18,879 bases of DNA, taken from the NCBI GenBank assembly GCA_902489745.1, contig CABUBB010000031.1, positions 1 through 18,879 on the forward strand, read 5' to 3'. Shown here in pieces: positions 1 to 7,452 of this stretch. This DNA is from Metaruminococcus_A sp003150405 (GTDB lineage: Bacteria; Bacillota; Clostridia; Oscillospirales; Ruminococcaceae). The position numbers and the translations under genes were made by a program. The notes under the pieces were generated by a model that had not been told where the DNA came from, searched no databases, and worked only from the letters and a program-made list of their open reading frames with translations. Numbering within the stretch: the first letter of the stretch is position 1; each line of letters opens with the position of its first letter.

Positions 1-40
1 CTGCGGCGTATGGCCGTCCAAATTGGTATTAACAGCCGTC

Positions 41-154
41 CTCCCCGCCTCTGTGACACTCGCAAGGGCGTTATTTGCGTTTGCAGGAGAAACAGCACCG
101 TTCTGCGCAGCGCCGCGATTGCTTTTTTGGCAGGAATGGGTATAATAGGGGTAG
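41..154. repeat. Linker repeat copy 1 (diverged, frame-disrupting)
   Basis: On the plus strand it shares the blocks GCGTTTGCAGGAGAAACAGC, TTGGCAG and GTATAATAGGGGTA with the copies at 796 and 1385. Its homopolymer has six T (123-128) where the other two have seven, which shifts the coding frame on the minus strand. The middle is also diverged (GTGACACTCGCAAGGGCG). Confidence 0.85.
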
Positions 155-795
155 ATAGGCCTGCATTGTTTCCGTTGGCTACGGGTGCTGTTCCCGCAAG
201 TACTTCGGATAACGGTGTCAGGTCTATGTTTTTTATTTTGTAGGTTCTGAACTTATTTTCATACGGATAAATTTCCGTATCAAAGGACACAACATAGTCC
301 GCTGTACCATGTTCACTAGGAAGAGAAACAACCGTTTCAAAATAATCGTACCGTTCTACATTGTTGGTTCGTTTTCCGGTTTTGTCAAAATTTCCGCTGC
401 CAACATATTCCGCATTGGCAACCACATCTTCCAGCTGATTTAATACAGATATTTTTTCCGCACTGAAATTAGGGTCAGAAACCACCTTGCCAATTACATT
501 TTTATGAAGCGTTACATCATAAGGGGCATTTTGAAATGTTACGTCCTTAATCCGTACCTTTTTTCCATTAAAACGGCTGCCAATTATTGTTTGGTACGCA
601 TCCTTTAAATAACGTTTAAAGCTCGTCTCATGCTGTGTATTCGCCGCATTGATTATCTGTCTGGCTTGTTGTACCTGCTCTTCGGTAATAATCGGTTTGT
701 TTTTTAGCGAAAAATTTAAATTAACCGGTGTTGTCCCTTGGTAAGGAGATTTAATTGTTGTATCCCGCCTCACCTTGACCGGCGCTATAACACTT

Positions 796-894
796 CTCCC
801 CACCTCTGTGGTGCCCACAGGGGCGCTGTTTGCGTTTGCAGGAGAAACAGCGCCGCGGTTGCTTTTTTTGGCAGAAGTGGGTATAATAGGGGTA
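796..894. repeat. Linker repeat copy 2
   Basis: Nearly identical to copy 3 over its length. It encodes on the minus strand the segment TPIIPTSAKKSNRG followed by AVSPANANSAPVGTTEVG. It contains the perfect inverted repeat CTGTGG-TGC-CCACAG at about 804-818. Confidence 0.9.
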
Positions 895-1384
895 AAGCCT
901 AAGGCATTTACGGGATGTAGCGTTGTTTCGGCAATGGAGTTCCGCGCCGACGGCTCTATTTTTATTTCGTCTACAACGCCGCTTAAAGTATGGCCGTAAT
1001 ATTTATTCCCCATATCAGTAGCGCGAACACGTATGTGAGCCATATAATCGTTTCCTGATATTTCAATAGGACTGTCAAAATAGTAATAGGCATTAATTCC
1101 GGCTTTGCCTTTCACATTTGGAGCTTCTCCAACTTGAATGGCATTGCTGAGCAGTTCGGGAACATGAAATGCGCTGGCATACTTCTCTTGTGAAATATTG
1201 CCGCTCAACAATTTATCAAGCCCTGTTCTTGAAATATCAATCTTCATTCCGGTTTGCTCATTGGTAACCGTTTTAGGGAAATGTAATTGAGCATATCGGA
1301 TTAAATTCTTTCTTGCCTGATTTAAATTTTTTAAAATTTTAGAGTCAAATAGCGATAGATTTGCAATCGTTTTCGCTTTAGCCG

Positions 1385-1500
1385 TCTTCCCCGCCTCTGT
1401 GGTGCCCACAGGGGCGCTGTTTACGTTTGCAGGAGAAACAGCACCGCTCTGTGCCGGGCCGTGGTTGCTTTTTTTGGCAGAAGTGGATATAATAAAAGTA
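1385..1500. repeat. Linker repeat copy 3
   Basis: Same unit as copy 2 with an added GPAQSG insertion in the protein and a GCG-to-ACG type change (ANVNSA). It carries the same CTGTGG-TGC-CCACAG hairpin at about 1396-1410. Confidence 0.9.
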
Positions 1501-2131
1501 GAGGTAGCGTCGTTCACTATTAGATCCGGGCCGCCACTATTGTGGTAGGAAGTTTCGTTGGACGGCGCTATTTCTATGTTTTCAAAAGAGTGATAATAAT
1601 ACTGATTGTTCTGTGGTGTATTTTTAATTCTTAGATTCACTCTATAGCTGCGGTTGCCTACAGAGAAGTTGGATTCATAATAAGAAAACGGATTAACACG
1701 CCCCTTTGTATTGGGAGATTCGCCTACCTTATGAGCGTTTTCTATAATTTTATCCAACAAAAATATACTGTCCAAGTTATCCCTTGATTTCATTCCTTGC
1801 CCGCGAATTTTCTTTGCCACATCATTAATACCTTTAGGCGTAATGATTACTTCGTTTCCATCAGATAAAATCGTAATCGGTTTTGCTTCCAGCATATTTC
1901 CATGTGAATCAATCTTGGATACCAGGTTTTTATCCGCATAAGCTTTCGCAAAATCGCGGTAGTCCTTTGCATGAACGAATTCCGCTACAGACTTCTTGAG
2001 TTTGACAGTACCGTCCCTTGAAACACTATAAGACACTTCTTGGGAAGATGGTATCGTATAAGAGCGCTGACCGTCAGATGAAGTTATTGTATAAATTCCA
2101 TCTTGATTTAACACTCGTTGTTTCCAAGACT

Positions 2132-2207
2132 TCCTCCCCGCCTCTGTGGTGCCCATAGGGGCGCTGTTTGCGTTTGCAGGAGAAACAGCACCGCTCTGCA
2201 TAGCGCC
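2132..2207. repeat. Linker repeat copy 4 (partial)
   Basis: Contains only the SGAVSPANANSAPMGTTEAG half of the unit and lacks the PIIPTSAKKSN half. It sits before the first domain module, so it marks the boundary between the conserved body of the protein and the variable module array. Confidence 0.85.
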
Positions 2208-2583
2208 CGCCTGCGGGCTGTTTTTAGGCGCTGAGAAGGGCCGCGGGTTTTCCGCCTTCATCCCCTCCTGCGCCAGTACCTGCTTCTTATGGCTTTCTAT
2301 TGCCTGTCTGACTGCGGCAGCATAACGGTTGAAATCCTCCAAAGTAGCGGTCTGTGCTGCTGGCGGATTCGGGCGCAGCTCCGCCGGAAGCGATGTATTT
2401 GCAACGCCGGTCAGGGTCTCAATTCCCGCCTTAATCTGTCCTGTCTGCCGTACCGTTTGAACCGTTGCGCTCACTCACCATCGCCGGGCCGCCCATCAAA
2501 GCGCTTACCAGTGAGCCCTGCACGCCGGCGTTTATCATGCCCTCCAAATCGAAAACGCCTCCGGTGCCAACCCAAGCCGATTA

Positions 2584-2746
2584 GGCGAGGGCGCACGGCG
2601 TCCATATCATCCAGGCCCAATGCATCTTTGATTTCCCGCGCCGTCAGTTCAACCCCCGGCTCCAGGACTGCTAAAATCTTTTGGTATCTCGTTTCCCGGT
2701 CGGTTTTCCGATTGCTCTCCTGCCGAGTTTCCTAGGTGATGATCAT
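2584..2746 (-). pseudogene. Winged-helix phage protein, nonsense codon 5 and truncated
   Basis: A good Shine-Dalgarno (GGAGG, 2755-2759, 8 nt spacing) precedes an ATG at 2746, but codon 5 is TAG (ATG ATC ATC ACC TAG). Beyond it the frame continues cleanly with RETRYQKILAVLEPGVELTA, then REIKDALGLDDMDAVRPRL, the helix-turn-helix of small winged-helix proteins found beside RecT/YqaJ genes in clostridial phages (family recalled, not searched). The expected wing and C-terminus are missing. The reading changes at about 2580-2590 into the polyvalent-protein coding region in another frame. I infer a dead gene cut by a deletion. Confidence 0.7.
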
Positions 2747-2787
2747 AGGTAATTCCTCCGTTTAAAAGTAGAAATCGTCTGATTCGG

Positions 2788-3528
2788 TCAATTCTGTAAG
2801 CACTTTTGTTTTTTTATAAAATCACAAGTGCCGCAGCGTTCCGGCCCTACAATCCCCTTTTTGATTGCGTCGTACATTTCAACGCTGTTTGCGAACCGTT
2901 CCAGCGAAAAATCAAGCATGCTTTGAGAAATATGGACAATATCAATACCAATGGTTTCCTCTTTTGTTACCGCTGCCAGGTAGAACGGCAATTTTTCGCC
3001 CGTGTTCTGCCTTACAATTTCCTGGTATACTGCACCCTGCAAATCGTATTGCCATCCCTCAAACCACGGCAACCTGCCTTTTTCTGAGTCATAAACCATT
3101 TCAAAATCCTTCATAATTTTCAGGTCTACAATTTTATCCGGGTGCAGGCTGTCTATTTTAATTTTGACCGGAACGCCATTGATGCAGCCGATCATGATCA
3201 CCTGTTTTTTTTCTGGCCATATAGCTGGAAAACAGCTTGTCCGATTCAATGCGTTTAATGATTTCATCGGTCTGTATGTATTCGGCCTTTAGCGTATCGT
3301 CACGTTTGAATATCTCCGTGGTCTTGTTTTTAAAGGCTCTCAGCGTACCCTCAAAATATGAATCTACATAAGAACCGACAAGCAGCGCTGTTGTTTTCTT
3401 ACGCTCATATTTTTTGTTTACCCCCGCAAATACAGCGGCCTGGCACCTTTCAAATGCCTTGAATTGGGAACGCTCATATACTCCCGATTTGCCTTGCGTG
3501 TGAAATAGTTCCGTTTTGTTAGGTTCAT
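2788..3528 (-). pseudogene. YqaJ/DUF3799-like PD-(D/E)XK recombination nuclease, two frameshifts
   Basis: The start ATG (3528) overlaps the TGA of the preceding gene. The protein begins MNLTKRNYFTRKANREYMSV as in phage PD-(D/E)XK exonucleases that work with RecT-type annealing proteins. One base is missing just after 3465, so the direct frame stops at 3418. The continuation AFERCQAAVFAG, TTALLVGSYVDSYFEGTL lies in the next frame, and an A8 run near 3208-3215 returns the reading to the original frame (EKKQVIMIG). The last part, 2788-3210, is well preserved. It carries the nuclease motif D-S-L...D-L-K with the downstream QGAVYQEIVRQNTG helix and a C-terminal CGTCDF...C motif that suggests an iron-sulfur or zinc site. 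Restored length would be about 247 aa. The double indel probably inactivates the enzyme. Confidence 0.8.
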
Positions 3529-4022
3529 TGCTGCGCCCCCTTCGCTACTGCAACACAGGCGCCGCACAGTCCTTTTCCATACTTGTTTTTGGTGTAGGCC
3601 GCCACCTGTTCCGGTGTCATGTTCCCCGCTGCGTGTATCTCCTTTCCGCACAACTCGCACTTAGGCAATACGACATTTTAGGGCCGTGGGATTCTCGCCC
3701 ATATTCGCAGAGCGTCGTAAACATCTCCAAACGCTTTTACCCGGTCAATTCCGACAATCACGGATTTTCCCCTGAGCTTTTCGGTGTCTTTGGTTTTATA
3801 CAGTTTGCAGATAGTCTTTTTATTTGTGACGTTTAAAATCATTGACTTAAGTGCTTGGTCCGTCCAATAACAAGTGGTGCAAATCTCTGTTTTACCATTT
3901 GTTACAACCTCTTCGTCAACAATTCTTTCAATCGTCAATGTGGGTTCACGGTTTGGCAGTTCGTCCAAGTCCCATGAGCCTAAATAGTTCGGTTTTTTCC
4001 TCATTTTCATAATATCCGGCAT
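3525..4022 (-). pseudogene. Phage protein split by a stop codon: conserved N-terminal domain plus zinc-binding tail
   Basis: ATG at 4022 follows GAGGAG at 8 nt. The first 114 residues (GSWDLDELPNREPTLTIERI, then TKDTEKLRG and AFGDVYDALRIWARIP) look like a widespread clostridial phage protein of unknown function. TAA at 3680-3678 ends it, but the same frame continues without a break as NVVLPKCELCGKEIHAAG and, after a spacer, YGKGLCGACVAVAKGAQQ. This tail has two CxxC pairs and a stop overlapping the next ATG. I read this as one ancestral protein of about 165 aa with a nonsense mutation. The alternative is two separate genes, the second starting at TTG 3668, but that start has no ribosome binding site. 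The function is not known. Confidence 0.65.
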
Positions 4023-4034
4023 GGCGTTTGCTCC

Positions 4035-4235
4035 TCAGCATTCGATTTCCCGCCTGTAATTGGCTTTTATGCAGCTCAGACAAATCGCTTCATCGTTTAT
4101 CTGGTAATAGCAGTCGTCCTGTATCGGCTCCCCGCAGTCGGCGCAGACCGGCAGCTTTGCAAGCCGCTTTTCCTGTACCGCATCCCAGCGGTTAAAATCA
4201 CGGGCTGGGTTATCGGTGTAAAATACATGGTTCAT
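4035..4235 (-). CDS. Small phage zinc-ribbon protein, 66 aa
   Basis: An intact 66-aa reading frame whose ATG overlaps the stop of the upstream gene (ATGA at 4235-4232), so it is translationally coupled. Two cysteine pairs, C-A-D-C near residue 32 and C-L-S-C near residue 53, are spaced as in a zinc ribbon, with a QDDCYYQIND loop between them. The N-terminal YTDNPARDFNRWDA part is typical of small unnamed proteins in the early region of clostridial phages and integrative elements. No enzymatic motif is seen. It is one of the few genes of this remnant without a visible lesion. The function is unknown. Confidence 0.7.
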   Translation of the reverse strand: MNHVFYTDNPARDFNRWDAVQEKRLAKLPVCADCGEPIQDDCYYQINDEAICLSCIKANYRREIEC

Positions 4236-4624
4236 GGCTTGACACCATCCTTCGTTTTGTGTATCATAAAAGTGTAATAGTTTTCTTGTGCTCTCTGTCT
4301 GGGTTGCCGCCCAACAGGGAGTTTTTTCTTTTCCACGAGCTTGTTTGCTGTGCTTGTGTTGTGCGTGCCTCGCGGGCTGTTTGCTCTGTTACCAGCATTC
4401 TGTTTGTCTCGCGAATGATCCTGCCCGGCCGCGGGCTTGTCCACGGCTTGCGCCCAAAGGGCGAATACGCCGAAGAACAGCAGGCATACAAGCGAGAGCA
4501 GCAGGGCGAGCAAAAAGCTGTCGAGATAGCCGCGCTCATATGCGCCGAGGATTTGGAAGCACCCGGCCAGCGAGAGGAAGGCCAGCACGGCCAGCACAGC
4601 GCGTTTGCGTTTGAGGTGTTTCAT
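4232..4624 (-). CDS. Two-helix membrane protein of the prophage remnant, 130 aa
   Basis: I start this gene at ATG 4624 because GGAGGTGAGCG lies directly before it and because the preceding gene stops across this ATG. Upstream extension in the same frame exists but lacks a start signal and covers another gene. The protein opens MKHLKRKRA, has a first hydrophobic helix (about residues 9-25, AVLAVLAFLSLAGC), a second (about 35-57, FLLALLLSLVCLLFFGVFAL), and a basic polar tail rich in K, R, N and Q. The positive N-terminus suggests both ends face the cytoplasm. It matches no family I can name. An overlapping plus-strand frame (4259-4669) is rejected. Confidence 0.6.
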   Translation of the reverse strand: MKHLKRKRAVLAVLAFLSLAGCFQILGAYERGYLDSFLLALLLSLVCLLFFGVFALWAQAVDKPAAGQDHSRDKQNAGNRANSPRGTHNTSTANKLVEKKKLPVGRQPRQRAQENYYTFMIHKTKDGVKP

Positions 4625-4770
4625 TCGCTCACCTCCGGGCGTTTCGGTAGATTTTTGCTTTGCCGGTAGTCGTTGTACCAGCGGCAGGCGAGCATCACCG
4701 CACTGAACACGCTGCATCCGGCGGTCAACACCTCCATCGCCAGCCGTATGTACCAACTTAGTTCGGGCAT
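4621..4770 (-). CDS. Single-helix phage membrane peptide, 49 aa
   Basis: ATG at 4770 follows GAGGAA. The product starts MPELSWYIRLAMEVLTAGCS, continues with a hydrophobic stretch VFSAVMLACRWY, and ends in a charged tail (KNLPKRPEVSE). Its TGA overlaps the next ATG in a GAATGA junction, so the two membrane genes are coupled. The pattern (short acidic start, one helix, basic tail) fits small unnamed proteins in phage early regions. No function can be assigned. Confidence 0.55.
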   Translation of the reverse strand: MPELSWYIRLAMEVLTAGCSVFSAVMLACRWYNDYRQSKNLPKRPEVSE

Positions 4771-4928
4771 TGGGATTCCTCATTGTGTTTTTGGTTGGTT
4801 CTTTCTTTTTCTGCCTGTTCGCGTTCTTCCTGTACCATATGTTCTTGGAAGGCGCTGACCCAATCACTACCATAATCTCATTGTGTATTTAGCCAAGAAA
4901 ATTGACAGGTCCCTTTTAGCTGTTCCAT
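4758..4928 (-). pseudogene. Small charged phage protein with an internal TGA
   Basis: AGAAGGTG precedes ATG 4928. Sixteen codons (MEQLKGTCQFSWLNTQ) end at TGA (4880-4878), and the same frame continues for 39 codons as DYGSDWVSAFQEHMVQEERE and a highly charged E/K/R/Q helix, ending at TAA 4760-4758 after the next gene's ATG. Perfect frame continuity across a single stop, with a start and ribosome binding site in place, points to one nonsense mutation in a 56-aa gene. The alternative is a 16-aa leader plus an unrelated restart at an ATG at about 4841, without a good binding site. Confidence 0.5.
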
Positions 4929-5073
4929 CTGTTCACCTTCTTTCCTGAATGATTTCTTGACCGCTCTTATTCAAACAAGGCCAAAGAAAAAGTAAATAAT
5001 CAACTGACTAAAGTTACAGCACTATATATATATTGCATTTCGCGATATATCCAGTGCCCATCTCTTCTGGCGT

Positions 5074-5177
5074 TCATTCAAGGTTTGACGCTGTTATTTG
5101 CTCCGCCTTTTCTTCGTTTATTTTATATATCCCTTTTTCCAAATCAATGCGATTGATTTGAAGTTGTTAGCCCCCAT
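5074..5177 (-). pseudogene. Short phage gene with a one-base shift near its start
   Basis: AAAGGAGG gives a strong ribosome binding site for ATG 5177 (MGAN...). In the direct frame only 19 residues are made. Shifting one base after codon 4 gives LQINRIDLEKGIYKINEEKA and QITASNLE to TGA 5074, which has far more natural codon and residue composition. Beyond it, 4880-5073 holds no clear gene, although one frame reads ERQKRWALDISRNAIYI before a stop. I treat all of this as eroded phage coding sequence. The evidence is limited. Confidence 0.4.
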
Positions 5178-5216
5178 CTCTTTACCTCCTTTACACCGTC
5201 CCTTGTGGCGGGGGTT

Positions 5217-5399
5217 TTACGCAGTTTTATAACTCCGGCAAAACTGGCGTGCTTCTTGCTCATCATCAAAAATGTCAATCCAAACGTCACAGCTTTTTGT
5301 TTCTGTGCAGCCGCTTTCTTCTCCATCATATTCCGGACGGACATGGGCTACTATTTTGCCGTTATTAAAAAACACTTAGGCTTCTACTGCGTATTTCGT
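5217..5399 (-). pseudogene. Phage protein remnant, start codon lost and one nonsense codon
   Basis: Behind an AGGAGG (5401-5407) the frame reads TKYAVEA, then TAA (5378-5376), then VFFNNGKIVAHVRPEYDGEE, a C-T-E-T-K-S-C-D spacer, VWIDIFDDEQEARQFCRSYK and TA to a stop at 5217. The DDEQEA...FC-x-x-Y ending is characteristic of small phage proteins I have seen in clostridial elements. No ATG lies in frame at the expected distance from the ribosome binding site (ACG occupies that place), so both initiation and elongation look damaged. A TATAAT at about 5423-5428 on this strand could be the old phage promoter, but it lacks a good -35 box. Confidence 0.55.
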
Positions 5400-5499
5400 T
5401 GCCTCCTGTTTATAAAAAAATTATAGAATAAGCAACAATAACCATAAAAAGGTGTAATTTTGAGGTTTTCTTAATAACACCAATCATGAAAGAAACTAA

Positions 5500-5528
5500 T
5501 TGAACATAAATTTAATTTATAGTATAAT
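5500..5528 (+). promoter_or_regulatory. glmS sigma-A promoter
   Basis: TTGAAC (5500-5505), 17-bp spacer, TATAAT (5523-5528). Predicted transcription start is near 5535, leaving a leader of about 50 nt before glmS. That leader is too short for a glmS ribozyme. Confidence 0.8.
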
Positions 5529-5584
5529 AGGGTAGTTCAAAAGAGGTCATATGGTAAATTTGATATATATTTGAGGTGAATACT

Positions 5585-7405
5585 ATGTGTGGTATTGTCG
5601 GATATGCAGGGACAAAAAATGCGGCCGAAGTATTAATCGACGGATTGCGCCATTTGGAGTACCGCGGGTATGATTCTGCAGGAATTGCTGTTTTTGAGAA
5701 GGATGGAATTCATGTTGTAAAATCAAAAGGCCGTCTGGACGACCTAGAAGCTAAAATGCAGCAGGGGGGCTGTCCGAAAGGAACCACTGGCATTGGTCAC
5801 ACGCGGTGGGCAACACATGGGGAGCCTTCAGACATCAATTCCCACCCGCATGGAAATAAGGTTGTTTCCATTGTCCACAATGGCATTATTGAAAACTATA
5901 TGGAAATCAAGGCTTTTTTGGAAGAAAAAGGGTACATATTTGAATCCGAAACGGACACCGAAACCATTGCAAAGTTGTTGGACTACTACTACAAAGGCGA
6001 TCCGACAGATGCCATTCGCTCGGTACTTGCAAAAATTCACGGTTCCTATGCTCTGGGGATCATTTTCAGGGATTTTCCAGAAAAAATCTTTGCAACCCGC
6101 AAAGACAGCCCGCTGATTGCTGGTATTGGCGAGGGAGAAAACTTTATTGCTTCCGACGTTCCAGCTATTTTGAAATACACCCGGAATTATTATCTTTTAG
6201 AGCAGGATGAAATTGTTGAGTTGACGAAAGATTATGTAAAAGTGACCGACGTTAACGGTGATGAAATTCACAAGGAGCTTATGACCGCCACCTGGGATGT
6301 GGAAGCGGCTGAAAAAGGCGGTTTTCCCCATTTTATGATCAAAGAGATCTACGAACAGCCTTCGGCTATTACTAACACCCTTTCTCCGCGTATTGTAAAC
6401 GGCCTGCCGCAGTTTGGCCTGCCAAATCTTACCGATGAACTGCTGGCTTCTTTTAAAAACATTCATGTTGTTGCCTGCGGTACTGCTATGCACGCTGGTA
6501 TGATTGGCAAATACCTGACCGAACGGCTTGCACGTATCCCGGTCAACGTCGATATTGCCTCGGAATTTCGCTATCGTGATCCAATTTTAGGCAAAGACGA
6601 CCTCGTAATCATTATCTCTCAGTCCGGCGAAACGGCCGATACCCTTGCCGCCCTTCGTCTTGCCAAAAAGCGCGGTGCCTATACCCTTGCTGTTGTCAAC
6701 GTTGTCGGTTCCTCTATTGCACGTGAGGCAGACGGTGTCATCTACACTTGGGCAGGTCCGGAAATTGCCGTAGCAAGCACAAAGGCATATTCGGTCCAAG
6801 TCGCTATTATGTATCTCATTGCCTTTAAGCTTGGTCTTGTGAAAGGGACTTTGACTGCCGAGCAGGTCAAAGAATATTGTCGTATTTTACTTCAAATTCC
6901 TGGGAGTATTAAAGCAATGTTGGATGACACCAGCAACTGCCAATACTTTGCTTCAAAGTTTCAAAACGCACACAGTTTGTTTTATATTGGCCGTGGGCTG
7001 GACTACGCTCTTTCCATGGAGGGTTCTCTCAAACTCAAAGAAATATCCTACATCCACTCAGAATCCTATGCAGCGGGCGAGCTAAAACATGGAACCATCT
7101 CTCTGATTACCGACGATGTGCCGGTTGTAGCGGTGGCCACTCAGTCGCAGCTCTATGAAAAGACTATCAGCAATATCAAAGAGGTCAATGCAAGAGGCGC
7201 AAAAGTTTTGCTTATTTGTAAAGAAGGCGCTGAAGTAGGCGGCGATGTAACCGACTTTCTTCTTCGTGTCCCCGCTTATGACGATATTTTTATGCCGCTT
7301 GTCACCATTGTGCCGCTTCAGTTGTTTGCCTACTACACTGCAGTCCTTCGCGGCTGTGATGTAGATAAACCCCGCAATCTAGCCAAAAGTGTTACCGTTG
7401 AATAA
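5585..7405 (+). CDS. glmS: Glutamine--fructose-6-phosphate aminotransferase (isomerizing)
   Basis: The protein makes glucosamine-6-phosphate from fructose-6-phosphate and glutamine, the first step toward UDP-GlcNAc for the cell wall. ATG 5585 is chosen over GTG 5576 because Cys must be the second codon: it becomes the N-terminal nucleophile (MCGIVGYAG). GAGGTG stands 6 nt before it. The 606-aa length is typical. The glutaminase domain (about 1-230) shows GHTRWATHG, HNGIIENY and the ESETDTE acidic motif. The two SIS domains (about 280-600) show ACGTAMHAG, SQSGETADT and ASTKAYS. The sugar-binding end carries YIGRGLDYALSMEGSLKLKE, ESYAAGELKHG and the conserved C-terminal DKPRNLAKSVTVE. The gene is alone between its own promoter and terminator and is intact. 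Confidence 0.98.
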   Translation: MCGIVGYAGTKNAAEVLIDGLRHLEYRGYDSAGIAVFEKDGIHVVKSKGRLDDLEAKMQQGGCPKGTTGIGHTRWATHGEPSDINSHPHGNKVVSIVHNGIIENYMEIKAFLEEKGYIFESETDTETIAKLLDYYYKGDPTDAIRSVLAKIHGSYALGIIFRDFPEKIFATRKDSPLIAGIGEGENFIASDVPAILKYTRNYYLLEQDEIVELTKDYVKVTDVNGDEIHKELMTATWDVEAAEKGGFPHFMIKEIYEQPSAITNTLSPRIVNGLPQFGLPNLTDELLASFKNIHVVACGTAMHAGMIGKYLTERLARIPVNVDIASEFRYRDPILGKDDLVIIISQSGETADTLAALRLAKKRGAYTLAVVNVVGSSIAREADGVIYTWAGPEIAVASTKAYSVQVAIMYLIAFKLGLVKGTLTAEQVKEYCRILLQIPGSIKAMLDDTSNCQYFASKFQNAHSLFYIGRGLDYALSMEGSLKLKEISYIHSESYAAGELKHGTISLITDDVPVVAVATQSQLYEKTISNIKEVNARGAKVLLICKEGAEVGGDVTDFLLRVPAYDDIFMPLVTIVPLQLFAYYTAVLRGCDVDKPRNLAKSVTVE

Positions 7406-7407
7406 AA

Positions 7408-7442
7408 ACAAAAGCCGCTCGTATGAGCGGCTTTTGTTTTTA
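7408..7442. terminator. Bidirectional Rho-independent terminator, glmS / TM2 gene
   Basis: The hairpin AAAAGCCGCTC-GTAT-GAGCGGCTTTT is flanked by an A-run on the left and a T-run on the right. It can therefore end both glmS (plus) and the gene at 7453-7875 (minus). Confidence 0.9.
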
Positions 7443-7452
7443 TAAGCAATCC

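Larger units (their letters stand above)
1..2580 (-). pseudogene. C-terminal part of a multidomain phage 'polyvalent' protein, frameshifted, runs off the window
   Basis: The minus strand is open from about 2474 to 128 and encodes about 780 residues, and the start and end of the protein are missing. After a helical lead-in (2474-2210), three modules follow at about 2130-1510, 1385-900 and 790-160. All share one pattern: a helix ending in NAxxVG, a KGK-like turn, a YYYF or YDYF strand, a Y-x-V strand, a YY-H or FRTY segment, then an acidic I-x-P end. This resembles the LPD3/PBECR-type domains of clostridial phage and ICE polyvalent proteins, from memory of those families only. A proline/alanine-rich linker (VSPANANSAPVGTTEAG) separates the modules. 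Two defects are visible: a one-base shift near 2462-2480 (VFDLEGMINAG lies in another frame upstream), and loss of one A at 123-128, after which the linker is read out of frame. Residue-level continuity and codon quality say it was recently functional. Exact biochemical activity is unknown. Confidence 0.75.

Noticed and set aside
10..999. Plus-strand frames in the repeat region (10-243, 775-999)
   Set aside because: They lie opposite the long minus-strand coding frame, have no ribosome binding sites, and reflect only the linker repeat read on the other strand.
41..2207. CRISPR array
   Set aside because: Repeat units are about 75-115 nt, spaced 500-640 nt apart, and coding, which does not fit CRISPR.
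4259..4669. Plus-strand 136-codon frame
   Set aside because: It is antisense to the membrane gene at 4232-4624, which has a strong ribosome binding site and stop-start coupling with both neighbours.
4232..4873. A long 213-codon version of the two-helix membrane gene
   Set aside because: The extra N-terminal 80 codons lack a start signal and overlap two other genes with better starts.
5576..5584. GTG 5576 as glmS start
   Set aside because: The catalytic cysteine must follow the initiator methionine, which fixes ATG 5585.
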